This document shows positions 48,608 through 62,450 of a stretch of 64,000 nt of DNA, piece by piece. The translations under genes were made by a program, and so were the position numbers. Source of the DNA: Sipunculus nudus (taxonomy: Eukaryota; Annelida; Sipuncula; Golfingiida; Sipunculidae); NCBI GenBank assembly GCA_026874595.1, contig CM049315.1:68889916-68953915 (forward strand), read 5' to 3'. Within the stretch, counting starts at the first letter, position 1, and every line of letters starts with the position of its first letter. Under the pieces are notes generated by a model. The model did not search any database. It had not been told where the DNA came from and was given only the letters and a program-made list of their open reading frames with translations.

Positions 48608-49594
48608 TTATTTATTTATTTATTTAAATGCTGTCTCTCCAGGAGGATCAACCGCGGTAAGAATCAAGGGGCCCAAGTAAGTCACGTGAACGCTCAGACC
48701 GCGACCCCTGGTGATAAACAGGTGAGTATGGGCAGACAACTTCTGAAGGCCATCAGGAGGATGAGAGGGCTGCCGGCTCTCATACGAAGGGAGGTAAGAA
48801 AGCTGTCTGCCTGTTTCAGAAGACCGAGAGAAGATAAACAACCTCAGGAATATCAAGATTTAATGCATCTGTGGAGGACGTATGGTCAGCCTAACGAAAT
48901 GAATGTCACTAACCATAATTTGTCTAGTTTTCAGAGCACAACATCTACAGAAATGGCATCATTTGAATGCAGAAGCGATACATCTAATACAAACGCTTTT
49001 GATTTCCAGGAGACAACAGTAGAAAACCATTGGTTTACACTGGACACCTCTTTTGCTCCAAGTGAGAACCCATCCATTTGGTCAGCTGAGGAGGATTCGA
49101 TGTATTTGTGGACACCACACCATGAGCAAAAAGAAGATTGTGCTACTAATCATGATTTGGCAACTTTTCAGGACACAACATCTGCAGAGAATGTCTCGCT
49201 TGAACGCAGCAGTGTTACAAATAACACCAAATCACCTTACTTTGAAGACGGTTTTGGTTTGCAGAGCCTTTTTATGGAAAATGACAACACTTCTATCTGC
49301 TTAAAAGAGGAAGATTTGCGCTGTCCTCCCAAAGTGTTGCCTTTTAATATTTCTATCCCTGATAATGACGGGAGGCCACTGGGAGAAATCCTTGATGATA
49401 TGGTCCAAGAGAACCTGGACGCCCTGAGCGTGACGTCATCACTCAGCGACTCAACTATCACCTCTGTCACTGAACTCCTGGACCTGTGTTCTGATGAATT
49501 TGATGATCTCAGCGTTCTTGATTACATTGAAGCTGAGAATATTCAAGACCTGCATGAAGGAATCACCGAGAATGTTAACGATATCAGTAAATAA
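46695..49594 (+). CDS. Unrecognised 353-residue protein, two exons
   Basis: Exon 1 is 46695-46804 (110 nt, donor AAAG|GTATGT) and exon 2 is 48643-49594 (acceptor CTGTCTCTCCAG). The join restores one frame (RRRQR-RINRGK), giving 353 codons and a stop. The N-terminal 100 residues are strongly basic ([40 protein letters not shown]). The rest is acidic and Ser/Thr-rich, and it ends in an Asp/Glu-rich segment ([20 protein letters not shown]). Residues 126-200 and 205-265 are an internal repeat: [20 protein letters not shown] against [20 protein letters not shown], 12 of 20 identical. There is no signal peptide or membrane segment. The long, biased open frame, clean splice signals and upstream CRE sites support a real gene. 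I do not recognise the family. A basic-then-acidic layout would fit a nuclear regulator, but that is speculation. Confidence 0.72.
47915..47936. repeat. Poly-C run
   Basis: 22 consecutive C within the intron of the 353-residue gene. Confidence 0.95.
48495..48627. repeat. (TA)n and (TTTA)n microsatellite next to a splice acceptor
   Basis: A long interrupted TA tract followed by about six TTTA units, ending 15 bp before the acceptor of exon 2 at 48641-48642. It occupies the usual branch-point region. Confidence 0.92.
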
Positions 49595-50600
49595 ATAGCT
49601 CCTAACCTGAAAATGATCTTATTAACCTACAGTATTAGTTTCAGGTTGAGCATTTCTCAATATAAAACCTGTGAACCTTATCACAGTCACAGGATATCAT
49701 CTCTATCCTCTCTCTATCTGGCTGTCTCTCCCTTTCTTTCAGAAACACGATTACACACACGCAGCGGCTTTTGTTCATCCCAAGCTCTTTTCCATCTCTA
49801 ATCAGATATCAAGAGAAAGCCTTTGCACATATGAACAATAATAATATACCGTGCTCACATATACTCTCTGTGAGAAATTTTAATTTATTTAAAATTTCAA
49901 TTGTTTTTCAGGTAAATCAGAAAACAGCTTCTATATCATGGTTATCTGTTCCTCAGGGTAAAGGGATCAACTTGTTTGAGATTGCTTTGAATTACTTTAA
50001 AAATGATATGCTCACGAACTTTAGATTTCACCATCAGCTACCAACGTGAGACTTTACAGGCATCTTGATCACTTGACTGGTATGCAGATGGCGCCACCTA
50101 GTTTTTACTTCGGTTTAAATGCTATTAAATTATCACAATATTACGAAATACCATGCCTCATATTGCAAAGAATGGACGTTAGAACCCTAGAATCCCTTAT
50201 CATATAATGATATGACGTTTGTTATGTACAAAAAGTTTTCATTTCCCTGTTATGATTGATTACCAGATGGGAGGTTACATCATTAAGCCATTTGCACAAG
50301 GGTTTAGTGTTCAACATATAATGTCCGATGGTAGCTAAAGAATCTTGGCATTCTAGTATCAGAAGCTCCGCACATGTAAAGTGGGTACGTGGATGGTAGT
50401 GCCATTGAAAAGGCAGGAAGTAGGTGTCAGTATTCCCACTCAGCACATTATGTGAGTTATGCCAGCGTGTTCTGTCCAAACCTGGCTGACGTAATTTGTG
50501 AAAACACCAAGGAAAGGTATAGCTTTACGGCTCCTGTACGGCTACCAAATAAGGACCACCCATCACGTATGGTGACAATGAAAACATATTTTTTAAAAAT
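49595..50600. other. 3' flank and intergenic sequence
   Basis: AATAAA overlaps the stop codon of the gene ending at 49594, and a CT-rich stretch follows near 49700. No further gene is recognised. Confidence 0.4.
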
Positions 50601-50604
50601 TATT

Positions 50605-51110
50605 TATTATATAATTTCCATGATGAATTGTGATGCAATGTATTTAATTTGCATGTATAATCTTTACTATTATACTTATATCTGCATGATCAGTTATTTT
50701 TCACTTTTTGTGAATGCCCTCTTTGTTCTTGTTTTCATATAGGTATATAAAAAAACTAAAAAAAAAGAAAAGAAAAACAAAAATAAATAAGTAAATATCA
50801 TATTATTTCCATGATGAATATTGATGCAATATACGTAATCTGTATGTATAATCTTCACTATTATACTTATATCTGCAAGCTTAGCCATTCTTCACTCTAT
50901 GTGAATTTCGTCTTGGTTGTAGTTTTTATATAGGTATTAAAAAATCTAAAAAGAAAAAACAAAACCAAAAAAAATATATATTATTTCAATGATGAATGTT
51001 GATGCAGTATATGTAATTGGTATTTATAACTTCTCTTTTATATATCTGCATGCTCAGCCATTTTCCACTCTATGTGAGTACCGTTATAGTTGTAGTGTTA
51101 ATTAGGTATA
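50605..51110. repeat. Three-copy tandem repeat of about 180-190 bp
   Basis: Diverged copies start near 50618, 50808 and 50986. Each has an ATGATGAAT motif, then ATGCA and TATCTGCA, then a CACT...TGTGA motif, and the first two are followed by an A-rich spacer. Confidence 0.8.
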
Positions 51111-54100
51111 AAAGGGCGTTAATGAATTAATCTATTTATAAAATCCTGTTTCAGAATATGCATGTATATCTTCAGTACATGAAAAGTCGTGTATTGAAAC
51201 GCTTTCAGATAGGCCTTCATTATTTATAGTTTCTGAGGGGGCGATTTTTTTTAACACGCCCTAAAAGGTCATGAATAGTGAAATTTACAATATCAGTACT
51301 TAAGAAGTCATGATTTATTATTATAAAAGTCCTTACACAGTCATTTTTACAGTGTCTAAATCTATGACAATGTTATTTTAAATTATATGAAACTGTAAAT
51401 TGGCTGAATGAACACACAAATTACTGTTTAGTTTATTAAAACATAATATCCCTGTTAACAAAATACTTTGTAACATTATCCTTCATATGCTAATGATCTA
51501 ATAGCCTTTTAATATGCACGGTAACAGATTTTTAAAAATCAAAGTTGTGAAAATAAAAGTCATGAATTATTGTTAAATTTCAAGATAATATAACAATATA
51601 ATGTGGTGACCATGGTCTAACGGTAATAGTGTCAGTTACAAGTCCATGAAGATAACCATATGATGTGGTGACCATGGTCTAACGTTGATAGTGTCTGTTA
51701 GAAGACCATGAAGATAACCATATGATGTGGTGACCATGGTCTAACGTTATGGTGTCTGATAGACGACCCTGAAGATAACCATATGATGTGGTGACCATGG
51801 TCTGACGTCAATATTGAATGTTAGAAGACCATAACAATAACCATATGATGTGGTGACCAAGAAGACCATCATGAAAACAATTTGATGTGGTTACCATGGT
51901 CTAAAATTGATAATGCCTTTTAGAAGACCATGAAGATAACCATTTGATGTGGTGACCATGGTCTAACGTTATGGTGTCTGTTAGAAGACCATGAAGAAAA
52001 CCATATGATGTGGTGACCATGGTCTAACGTTATGGTGTCTGTTAAAAGACCATGAAGATAACCATATGATGTGGTGACCATGGTCTAACGTTATGGTGTC
52101 TGTTAGAAGACCATGAAGATAACCATATGATATGGTGACTATGGTTAACATTTATAGTGTCTGTTAGAAAACCATGAAGAAAACCATATGATGTGGTGAC
52201 CATGGACTAACGTTATGGTGACTGTTAGAAGACCATGAAGATAATTATATGATATGCTGACTATGGTTAACATTTATAGTGTCTGTTAGAAGACCATGAA
52301 GATAACCATATGATGTGGTGACCATGGTCTCACGTTATGGTGTCTGTTAGAAGACCATGAAGATAACCATATAATGTTTTGACCAAGATCTAACATTATA
52401 GTGTCTTTTAGACGACCATGAAGATAACCATATGATGTGGTGGCTATGGTTTTACGTTGATTGTGTCTGTTAGAAGACCATGAAGATAACCATATGATAT
52501 GGTGACTTTGGTTAACATTTATAGTGTCTGTTAGAAGACCATGAAGATAACCATATGATGTGGTGACCATGGTCTAACATTATGGTGTCTGTTAGATGAC
52601 CATGAAGATAGCCATATGATGTGGTGACCATGATCTAACATTATGGTATCTGTTAGACGACCATGAAGATAACCATATGATGTGGTGGCTATGGTCTTAC
52701 GTTGATTGTGTCTGTTAAAAGACCATGAAGATAACCATATGATATGGTGACTATGGTTAACATTTTAAGTGTCTGTTAGAAGACCATGAAGATAACCATA
52801 TGATGTGGTGACCATGATCTAACATTATGGTGTCTGTTAGAAGACCATGAGGATAACCATATGATGGTTGACCATGATCTAACATTATGGTGTCTGTTAG
52901 AAGACCATGAAGATAACCATATGATGTGGTGACCATGGTCTAACATTATCGTGTCTGTTAAAAGACCATGAAGATAAACTTATTATGTGGTGACCATAGT
53001 CTAACGTTTTGGTGTCTGTCAGACGATCATGAAGGTAACCAAATGATGTGGTGACCATGCTCCAACTTTGTTAGTGTCTGTCAGACGACCATAAAAATAA
53101 CAATATGATGTGGTGACCATTGTCCAACGTTATGGTGTCTGTTAGACGACCAAGAAGATAATCAAATGATGTGGTGACCATGGACTAACGTTATAGTGTT
53201 TGTTAGAAGACCATGAAGATAACCATATAATGTGGTGACCATGGTCCAACGTTATGGTGTCTGTTAGACGACAATGAAGATAACCCAATGATGTGGTGAC
53301 CATGGGCTAACGTTTTGGTGTCTGTTAGAAGACCATGAAGATAACCATATGATGTGGTGACCATGGTCCAACGTTATGGTGTCTGTTAGACGACCATAAA
53401 GATAAACATATGATGTGGTGACCATGGTCTAACATTATGGTGTCTGCCAGAAGACCATGAAGATAACCCAATGATGTGGTGACCATGGTCTAACGTTATG
53501 GTGTCTGTTAGACGACCATGAAGATAACCATATGATATGGTGACCATGGGCCAACGATAAAGTGTATTTTAGAAAATCATGAAGATACCATTTGATGTGG
53601 TGACCGTGGTCTAACGTTATGGTGTCTGTTAGCCAACCATGAAGATAACTATATGATGTGGTGACCATGGTGTAACGTTAAGGTGTCTGTTAGAAGACAA
53701 TGAAGATAACCATATGATGTGGTGGCTATGGTCTTACGTTGATTGTGTCTGTTAGAAGACCATGAAGATAACCATATGATATGGTGACTATGGTTAACAT
53801 TTATAGTGTCTGTTAGAAGACCATGAAGATAACCATATGATGTGGTGACCATGGTCTAACATTATGGTGTCTGTTAGAAGACCATGAGTATAACCATATG
53901 CTGTGGTGTTCATGATCTAACATTATTGTGTCTGTTAGAAGACCATGAAGATGACCATATGATATGGTGACCATGGTCTAACATTGTGGTTTCTGTTAGA
54001 AGACAATGACGACAACCATATGATATGGTGACTATGGTTAACATTTATAGTGTCTGTTAGAAGACCATAAATATAACCATATGATGTGGTGACCATGGTC

Positions 54101-54189
54101 TAACGTTATGGTGTCTGTTAGAAGACCATGAAGATAACCATATGATGTGGTGACCATGGTCTGACATTATCGTGTCTGTTGAAAGATCA

Positions 54190-57100
54190 TGAAGATAAAC
54201 AGATAATATGGTGACCACGGTCTAACGTTTTGGTGTCTGTGAGACGACCATGAGGTTACCATTTGATGTGGTGACCATGCTCCAACTTTGATAGTGTCTG
54301 TCAGACGACCATGAAGATCACAATATGATGTGGTGAACAAGGTCTAACTTTGATAGTGTCTGTCAGGCGACCATGAAGATAACCATATTATGTGGTGACC
54401 ATGGTCCAACGTTATGGTGTCTGTTAGACGACCATGAAGATAAACATATTATGTGGTGACCGTGTTCTAACGTTATGGTGTCTGTTAGACGACAATGAAG
54501 ATAACCATATGATGTGGTGACCATGGTTTAACGTTAGACGACCATGAAGATAACAATATGATTTGGTGACCATGGACTAACGTTATGGTGTTTGTTAGAA
54601 GATCATGAAGATAACATTATGATGTGATGACCATGGTCTAACGTTATAGTGTCTGTTTGACGACCATGAAGATAACCAAATGATGTGGTGAACATGGTTT
54701 AACGTTATGGTGTGTGTTAAACGACCATGAAGATAACCATATGATGTGGTGACCACGGTCTAACGTTATAGTGTCTGTTTGACGACCAAGAAGATAACCA
54801 AATGATGTGGTGAACATGGTTTAACGTTATGGTGTGTGTTAAACGACCATGAAGATAACCATATGATGTGGTGATCACGGTCTAAAGTTATGGTGTCTGT
54901 TAGAAGACCATGAAGATAACCATATGATGTGGTGACCATGGTCTAACGTTATGGTGTTTGTTAGAAGACCATGAAAATAACCAGATGATGTGGTGATCAT
55001 GGTCTCACATTGTGGTGTCTGTTAGAAAACCATGAAGATAACCATTTGATGTGGTGACCATGGTCTAACATTGTGGTTTCTGTTAGAAGACAATGACGAC
55101 AACCATATGATATGGTGACTATGGTTAACATTTATAGTGTCTGTTAGAAGACCATAAATATAACCATATGATGTGGTGACCATGGTCTAACGTTATGGTG
55201 TCTGTTAGAAGACCATGAAGATAACCATATGATGTGGTGGCTATGGTCTTACGTTGATTGTGTCTGTTAGAAGACCATGAAGATAACCATATGATATGGT
55301 GACTATGGTTAACATTTATAGTGTCTGTTAGAAGACCATGAAGATAACCATATGATGTGGTGACCATGGTCTAACATTATGGTGTCTGTTAGAAGACCAT
55401 GAGTATAACCATATGCTGTGGTGTTCATGATCTAACATTATGGTGTCTGTTAGAAGACCATGAAGATGACCATATGATGTGGTGACCATGGTCTAACATT
55501 GTGGTTTCTGTTAGAAGACAATGACGACAACCATATGATATGGTGACTATGGTTAACATTTATAGTGTCTGTTAGAAGACCATAAATATAACAATATGAT
55601 GTGGTGACCATGGTCTAACGTTATGGTGTCTGTTAGAAGACCATGAAGATAACCATATGATGTGGTGGCTATGGTCTTACGTTGATTGTGTCTGTTAGAA
55701 GACCATGAAGATAACCATATGATATGGTGACTATGGGTAACATTTATAGTGTCTGTTAGAAGACCATAAATATAACCATATGATGTGGTGACCATGATCT
55801 AACATTATGGTGTCTGTTAGACGACCATGAAGATAACCATATGATGTGGTGGCTATGGTCTTACGTTGATTGTGTCTGTTAGAAGACCATGAAGATAACC
55901 ATATGATATGGTGACTATGGTTAACATTTATAGTGTCTGTTAGAAGACCATGAAGATAACCATATGATGTGGTGACCATGGTCTAACATTATGGTGTCTG
56001 TTAGAAGACCATGAGTATAACCATATGATGTGGTGACCATGGTCTAACGTTATGGTGTCTGTTAGAAGACCATGAAGATAACCATATAATATGGTGACCA
56101 TGATCGAACATTATGGTGCCTGTTGGACGACCATGAAGATAACCATATGATGTGGTGACCATGGTCTGACATTATCGTGTCTGTTAAAAGATCATGAAGA
56201 TAAACAGATGATATGGTGACCACGGTCTAACGTTTTGGTGTCTGTGAGACGACCAAGAGGTTACCATTTGATGTGGTGACCATGCTCCAACTTTGATAGT
56301 GTCTGTCAGACGACCATGAAGATCACAATATGATGTGGTGAACAAGGTCTAACTTTGATAGTGTCTGTCACTCGACCATGAAGATAACCATATTATGTGG
56401 TGACCATGGTCCAACGTTATGGTGTCTGTTGGACGACCATGAAGATAAACATATTATGTGGTGACCGTGTTCTAACGTTATGGTGTCTGTTAGACGACAA
56501 TGAAGATAACCATATGATGTGGTGACCATGGTTTAACGTGATGGTGTTTGTTAGAAGATCATGAAGATAACCATATGATGTGGTGACCATGGTGTAACGT
56601 CAATTGTGTCTGTTACACGACCATTAAGATAACATTATGATGTGATGACCATGGTCTAACGTTATAGTGTCTGTTTGACGACCATGAAGATAACCAAATG
56701 ATGTGGTGAACATGGTTTAACGTTATGGTGTGTGTTAAACGACCATGAAGATAACCATATGATGTGGTGATCACGGTCTAAAGTTATGGTGTCTGTTAGA
56801 AGACCATGAAGATAACCATATGATGTGGTGACCATGGTCTAACGTTATGGTGTTTGTTAGAAGACCATGAAAATAACCAGATGATGTGGTGATCATGGTC
56901 TAACATTGTGGTGTCTGTTAGGAGACCATGAAGATAACCATATGATGTGGTGGCTATGGTCTTACGTTGATTGTGTCTGTTAGAAGACCATGAAGATAAC
57001 CATATGATATGGTGACTATGGTTAACATTTATAGTGTCTGTTAGAAGACCATGAAGATAACCATATGATGTGGTGACCATGGTCTAACATTATGGTGTCT

Positions 57101-57478
57101 GTTAGAAGACCATGAGTATAACCATATGCTGTGGTGTTCATGATCTAACATTATGGTGTCTGTTAGAAGACCATGAAGATGACCATATGATGTGGTGACC
57201 ATGGTCTAACATTGTGGTTTCTGTTAGAAGACAATGACGACAACCATATGATATGGTGACTATGGTTAACATTTATAGTGTCTGTTAGAAGACCATAAAT
57301 ATAACCATATGATGTGGTGACCATGGTCTAACGTTATGGTGTCTGTTAGAAGACCATGAAGATAACCATATAATATGGTGACCATGATCGAACATTATGG
57401 TACCTGTTGGACGACCATGAAGATAACCATATGATGTGGTGACCATGGTCTGACATTATCGTGTCTGTTAAAAGATCA
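54190..57478. repeat. Higher-order repeat block 1 (3289 bp)
   Basis: Aligns with 57479-60767 at a constant offset of 3289 bp with very few differences. For example, the same monomer series begins at 55125, 55553, 55731 and 56796 and recurs at 58414, 58842, 59020 and 60085. Confidence 0.88.
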
Positions 57479-60400
57479 TGAAGATAAACAGATGATATGG
57501 TGACCACGGTCTAACGTTTTGGTGTCTGTGAGACGACCATGAGGTTACCATTTGATGTGGTGACCATGCTCCAACTTTGATAGTGTCTGTCAGACGACCA
57601 TGAAGATCACAATATGATGTGGTGAACAAGGTCTAACTTTGATAGTGTCTGTCAGGCGACCATGAAGATAACCATATTATGTGGTGACCATGGTCCAACG
57701 TTATGGTGTCTGTTAGACGACCATGAAGATAAACATATTATGTGGTGACCGTGTTCTAACGTTATGGTGTCTGTTAGACGACAATGAAGATAACCATATG
57801 ATGTGGTGACCATGGTTTAACGTTAGACGACCATGAAGATAACAATATGATTTGGTGACCATGGACTAACGTTATGGTGTTTGTTAGAAGATCATGAAGA
57901 TAACATTATGATGTGATGACCATGGTCTAACGTTATAGTGTCTGTTTGACGACCATGAAGATAACCAAATGATGTGGTGAACATGGTTTAACGTTATGGT
58001 GTGTGTTAAACGACCATGAAGATAACCATATGATGTGGTGACCACGGTCTAACGTTATAGTGTCTGTTTGACGACCAAGAAGATAACCAAATGATGTGGT
58101 GAACATGGTTTAACGTTATGGTGTGTGTTAAACGACCATGAAGATAACCATATGATGTGGTGATCACGGTCTAAAGTTATGGTGTCTGTTAGAAGACCAT
58201 GAAGATAACCATATGATGTGGTGACCATGGTCTAACGTTATGGTGTTTGTTAGAAGACCATGAAAATAACCAGATGATGTGGTGATCATGGTCTCACATT
58301 GTGGTGTCTGTTAGAAAACCATGAAGATAACCATTTGATGTGGTGACCATGGTCTAACATTGTGGTTTCTGTTAGAAGACAATGACGACAACCATATGAT
58401 ATGGTGACTATGGTTAACATTTATAGTGTCTGTTAGAAGACCATAAATATAACCATATGATGTGGTGACCATGGTCTAACGTTATGGTGTCTGTTAGAAG
58501 ACCATGAAGATAACCATATGATGTGGTGGCTATGGTCTTACGTTGATTGTGTCTGTTAGAAGACCATGAAGATAACCATATGATATGGTGACTATGGTTA
58601 ACATTTATAGTGTCTGTTAGAAGACCATGAAGATAACCATATGATGTGGTGACCATGGTCTAACATTATGGTGTCTGTTAGAAGACCATGAGTATAACCA
58701 TATGCTGTGGTGTTCATGATCTAACATTATGGTGTCTGTTAGAAGACCATGAAGATGACCATATGATGTGGTGACCATGGTCTAACATTGTGGTTTCTGT
58801 TAGAAGACAATGACGACAACCATATGATATGGTGACTATGGTTAACATTTATAGTGTCTGTTAGAAGACCATAAATATAACAATATGATGTGGTGACCAT
58901 GGTCTAACGTTATGGTGTCTGTTAGAAGACCATGAAGATAACCATATGATGTGGTGGCTATGGTCTTACGTTGATTGTGTCTGTTAGAAGACCATGAAGA
59001 TAACCATATGATATGGTGACTATGGGTAACATTTATAGTGTCTGTTAGAAGACCATAAATATAACCATATGATGTGGTGACCATGATCTAACATTATGGT
59101 GTCTGTTAGACGACCATGAAGATAACCATATGATGTGGTGGCTATGGTCTTACGTTGATTGTGTCTGTTAGAAGACCATGAAGATAACCATATGATATGG
59201 TGACTATGGTTAACATTTATAGTGTCTGTTAGAAGACCATGAAGATAACCATATGATGTGGTGACCATGGTCTAACATTATGGTGTCTGTTAGAAGACCA
59301 TGAGTATAACCATATGATGTGGTGACCATGGTCTAACGTTATGGTGTCTGTTAGAAGACCATGAAGATAACCATATAATATGGTGACCATGATCGAACAT
59401 TATGGTGCCTGTTGGACGACCATGAAGATAACCATATGATGTGGTGACCATGGTCTGACATTATCGTGTCTGTTAAAAGATCATGAAGATAAACAGATGA
59501 TATGGTGACCACGGTCTAACGTTTTGGTGTCTGTGAGACGACCAAGAGGTTACCATTTGATGTGGTGACCATGCTCCAACTTTGATAGTGTCTGTCAGAC
59601 GACCATGAAGATCACAATATGATGTGGTGAACAAGGTCTAACTTTGATAGTGTCTGTCACTCGACCATGAAGATAACCATATTATGTGGTGACCATGGTC
59701 CAACGTTATGGTGTCTGTTGGACGACCATGAAGATAAACATATTATGTGGTGACCGTGTTCTAACGTTATGGTGTCTGTTAGACGACAATGAAGATAACC
59801 ATATGATGTGGTGACCATGGTTTAACGTGATGGTGTTTGTTAGAAGATCATGAAGATAACCATATGATGTGGTGACCATGGTGTAACGTCAATTGTGTCT
59901 GTTACACGACCATTAAGATAACATTATGATGTGATGACCATGGTCTAACGTTATAGTGTCTGTTTGACGACCATGAAGATAACCAAATGATGTGGTGAAC
60001 ATGGTTTAACGTTATGGTGTGTGTTAAACGACCATGAAGATAACCATATGATGTGGTGATCACGGTCTAAAGTTATGGTGTCTGTTAGAAGACCATGAAG
60101 ATAACCATATGATGTGGTGACCATGGTCTAACGTTATGGTGTTTGTTAGAAGACCATGAAAATAACCAGATGATGTGGTGATCATGGTCTAACATTGTGG
60201 TGTCTGTTAGGAGACCATGAAGATAACCATATGATGTGGTGGCTATGGTCTTACGTTGATTGTGTCTGTTAGAAGACCATGAAGATAACCATATGATATG
60301 GTGACTATGGTTAACATTTATAGTGTCTGTTAGAAGACCATGAAGATAACCATATGATGTGGTGACCATGGTCTAACATTATGGTGTCTGTTAGAAGACC

Positions 60401-60767
60401 ATGAGTATAACCATATGCTGTGGTGTTCATGATCTAACATTATGGTGTCTGTTAGAAGACCATGAAGATGACCATATGATGTGGTGACCATGGTCTAACA
60501 TTGTGGTTTCTGTTAGAAGACAATGACGACAACCATATGATATGGTGACTATGGTTAACATTTATAGTGTCTGTTAGAAGACCATAAATATAACCATATG
60601 ATGTGGTGACCATGGTCTAACGTTATGGTGTCTGTTAGAAGACCATGAAGATAACCATATAATGTGGTGACCATGATCGAACATTATGGTACCTGTTGGA
60701 CGACCATGAAGATAACCATATGATGTGGTGACCATGGTCTGACATTATCGTGTCTGTTAAAAGATCA
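57479..60767. repeat. Higher-order repeat block 2 (3289 bp)
   Basis: Second copy of the 3289-bp block. A third, partial and more altered copy follows to about 61570. Confidence 0.88.
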
Positions 60768-62450
60768 TGAAGATAAACAGATGATGGTGACCACGGTCTA
60801 ACGTTTTGGTGTCTGTGAGACGACCATGAGGTTACCATTTGATGTGGTGACCATGCTCCAACTTTGATAGTGTCTGTCAGACGACCATGAAGATCACAAT
60901 ATGATGTGGTGAACAAGGTCTAACTTTGATAGTGTCTGTCAGGCGACCATGAAGATAACCATATTATGTGGTGACCATGGTCCAACGTTATGGTGTCTGT
61001 TAGACGACCATGAAGATAAACATATTATGTGTTGACCGTGTTCTAACGTTATGGTGTCTGTTAGACGACAATGAAGATAACCATATGATGTGGTGACCAT
61101 GGTTTAACGTGATGGTGTCTGTTAGACGACCATGAAGATAACAATATGATTTGGTGACCATGGACTAACGTTATGGTGTTTGTTAGAAGATCATGAAGAT
61201 AACCATATGATGTGGTGACCATGGTGTAACGTCAATTGTGTCTGTTACACGACCATTAAGATAACATTATGATGTGATGACCATGGTCTAACGTTATAGT
61301 GTCTGTTTGACGACCATGAAGATAACCAAATGATGTGGTGAACATGGTTTAACGTTATGGTGTGTGTTAAACGACCATGAAGATAACCATATGATGTGGT
61401 GATCACGGTCTAAAGTTATGGTGTCTGTTAGAAGACCATGAAGATAACCATATGATGTGGTGACCATGGTCTAACGTTATGGTGTTTGTTAGAAGACCAT
61501 GAAAATAACCAGATGATGTGGTGATCATGGTCTAACATTGTGGTGTCTGTTAGGAGACCATGAAGATAACCATATGATGTGGTGACCATGGTCTAACGTT
61601 ATGGTGTCTGTTAGTCGACCATGAAGATAACCATATGATGTGGTGACCAGGTTCTAACGTTATGGTGTTTGTTAGGAGACCATGAAGATAACCATATGAT
61701 GTGGTGACTATGGTCTAACGTCAATAGTGTCTGTTATAAGACAATGAAGATAACCGTATGGTATGGTGACCGTGGTCTAGCGTTTTGGTGTCTGTTAGAC
61801 GACCATGAAGATAAACATATGATGTGGTGACCATGGTCTTACGTTATGGTGTTTGTTGGAAGACCTTGAAGATAACCAATGATGTGGTGACCATGGTCTA
61901 ACGTCAATATTGTCTGTTAGACGACCATGAAGATAACCTTATGATGTGGTGACCTTGGTCTAATGTTATGGTGTCTGTTAGAAGATCATGAAGATAACCA
62001 TTTGATGTGGTGACCATGGTCTAACATTAATAGTGTCTGTAAGAAGACCTTGAAGATAACCATTTGATGTGGTGAATATGGTCTTACATTGATAGTGTCT
62101 GTTAGAACACCATGAAGATAATCATTGATGTGGTGACCTTGGTCTAACATTGATAGTGTCGGTCAGACGACCATAAAGATAACCATATGATGTGGTTACC
62201 ATGGTCTAATGTTTTGTTGACTGTTAGAAGACCATTAAGATTACCATATGATGTGGTGACCATGGTTTTATGTTATGGTGTCTGTCAGACGACCATGAAG
62301 AAAACCATATGATGTGGTGACCATGGTCTAACATTGATAGTGTCTGTCAGACGACCATGAAGAAAACAATATGATGTGGTGACCATGGTCTAATGTTCAT
62401 AGTGTCTGTTAGAAGACCAATAATATAACCATATGATGTGGGGATGATGG

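Larger units (their letters stand above)
51601..62450. repeat. Satellite array, monomer about 61 bp, with higher-order structure
   Basis: About 180 head-to-tail monomers, with consensus elements CATATGATGTGGTGACCATG, GTCTAACGTTATGGTGTCTG and TTAGAAGACCATGAAGATAA. Monomers contain the palindromes CATATG and CCATGG. Variant monomers recur in fixed order: the sequence TGGTGACCACGGTCTAACG followed by a GTGAGACGACCA variant appears near 54200, 56200, 57490, 59485 and 60780, spaced alternately about 2.0 and 1.29 kb. There is no coding potential beyond fortuitous open frames. Confidence 0.97.

Noticed and set aside
52286-60916. Many minus-strand open frames of 65-95 codons reading MVTTSYGYLHGLLTDTINV and similar
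   Set aside because: They are translations of the 61-bp satellite; the unit length is not a multiple of three, and frames simply rotate through stop-poor monomers.
51601-62450. CRISPR-like array of regular repeats
   Set aside because: Eukaryotic satellite: adjacent monomers without unique spacers, 61-bp period, higher-order structure.
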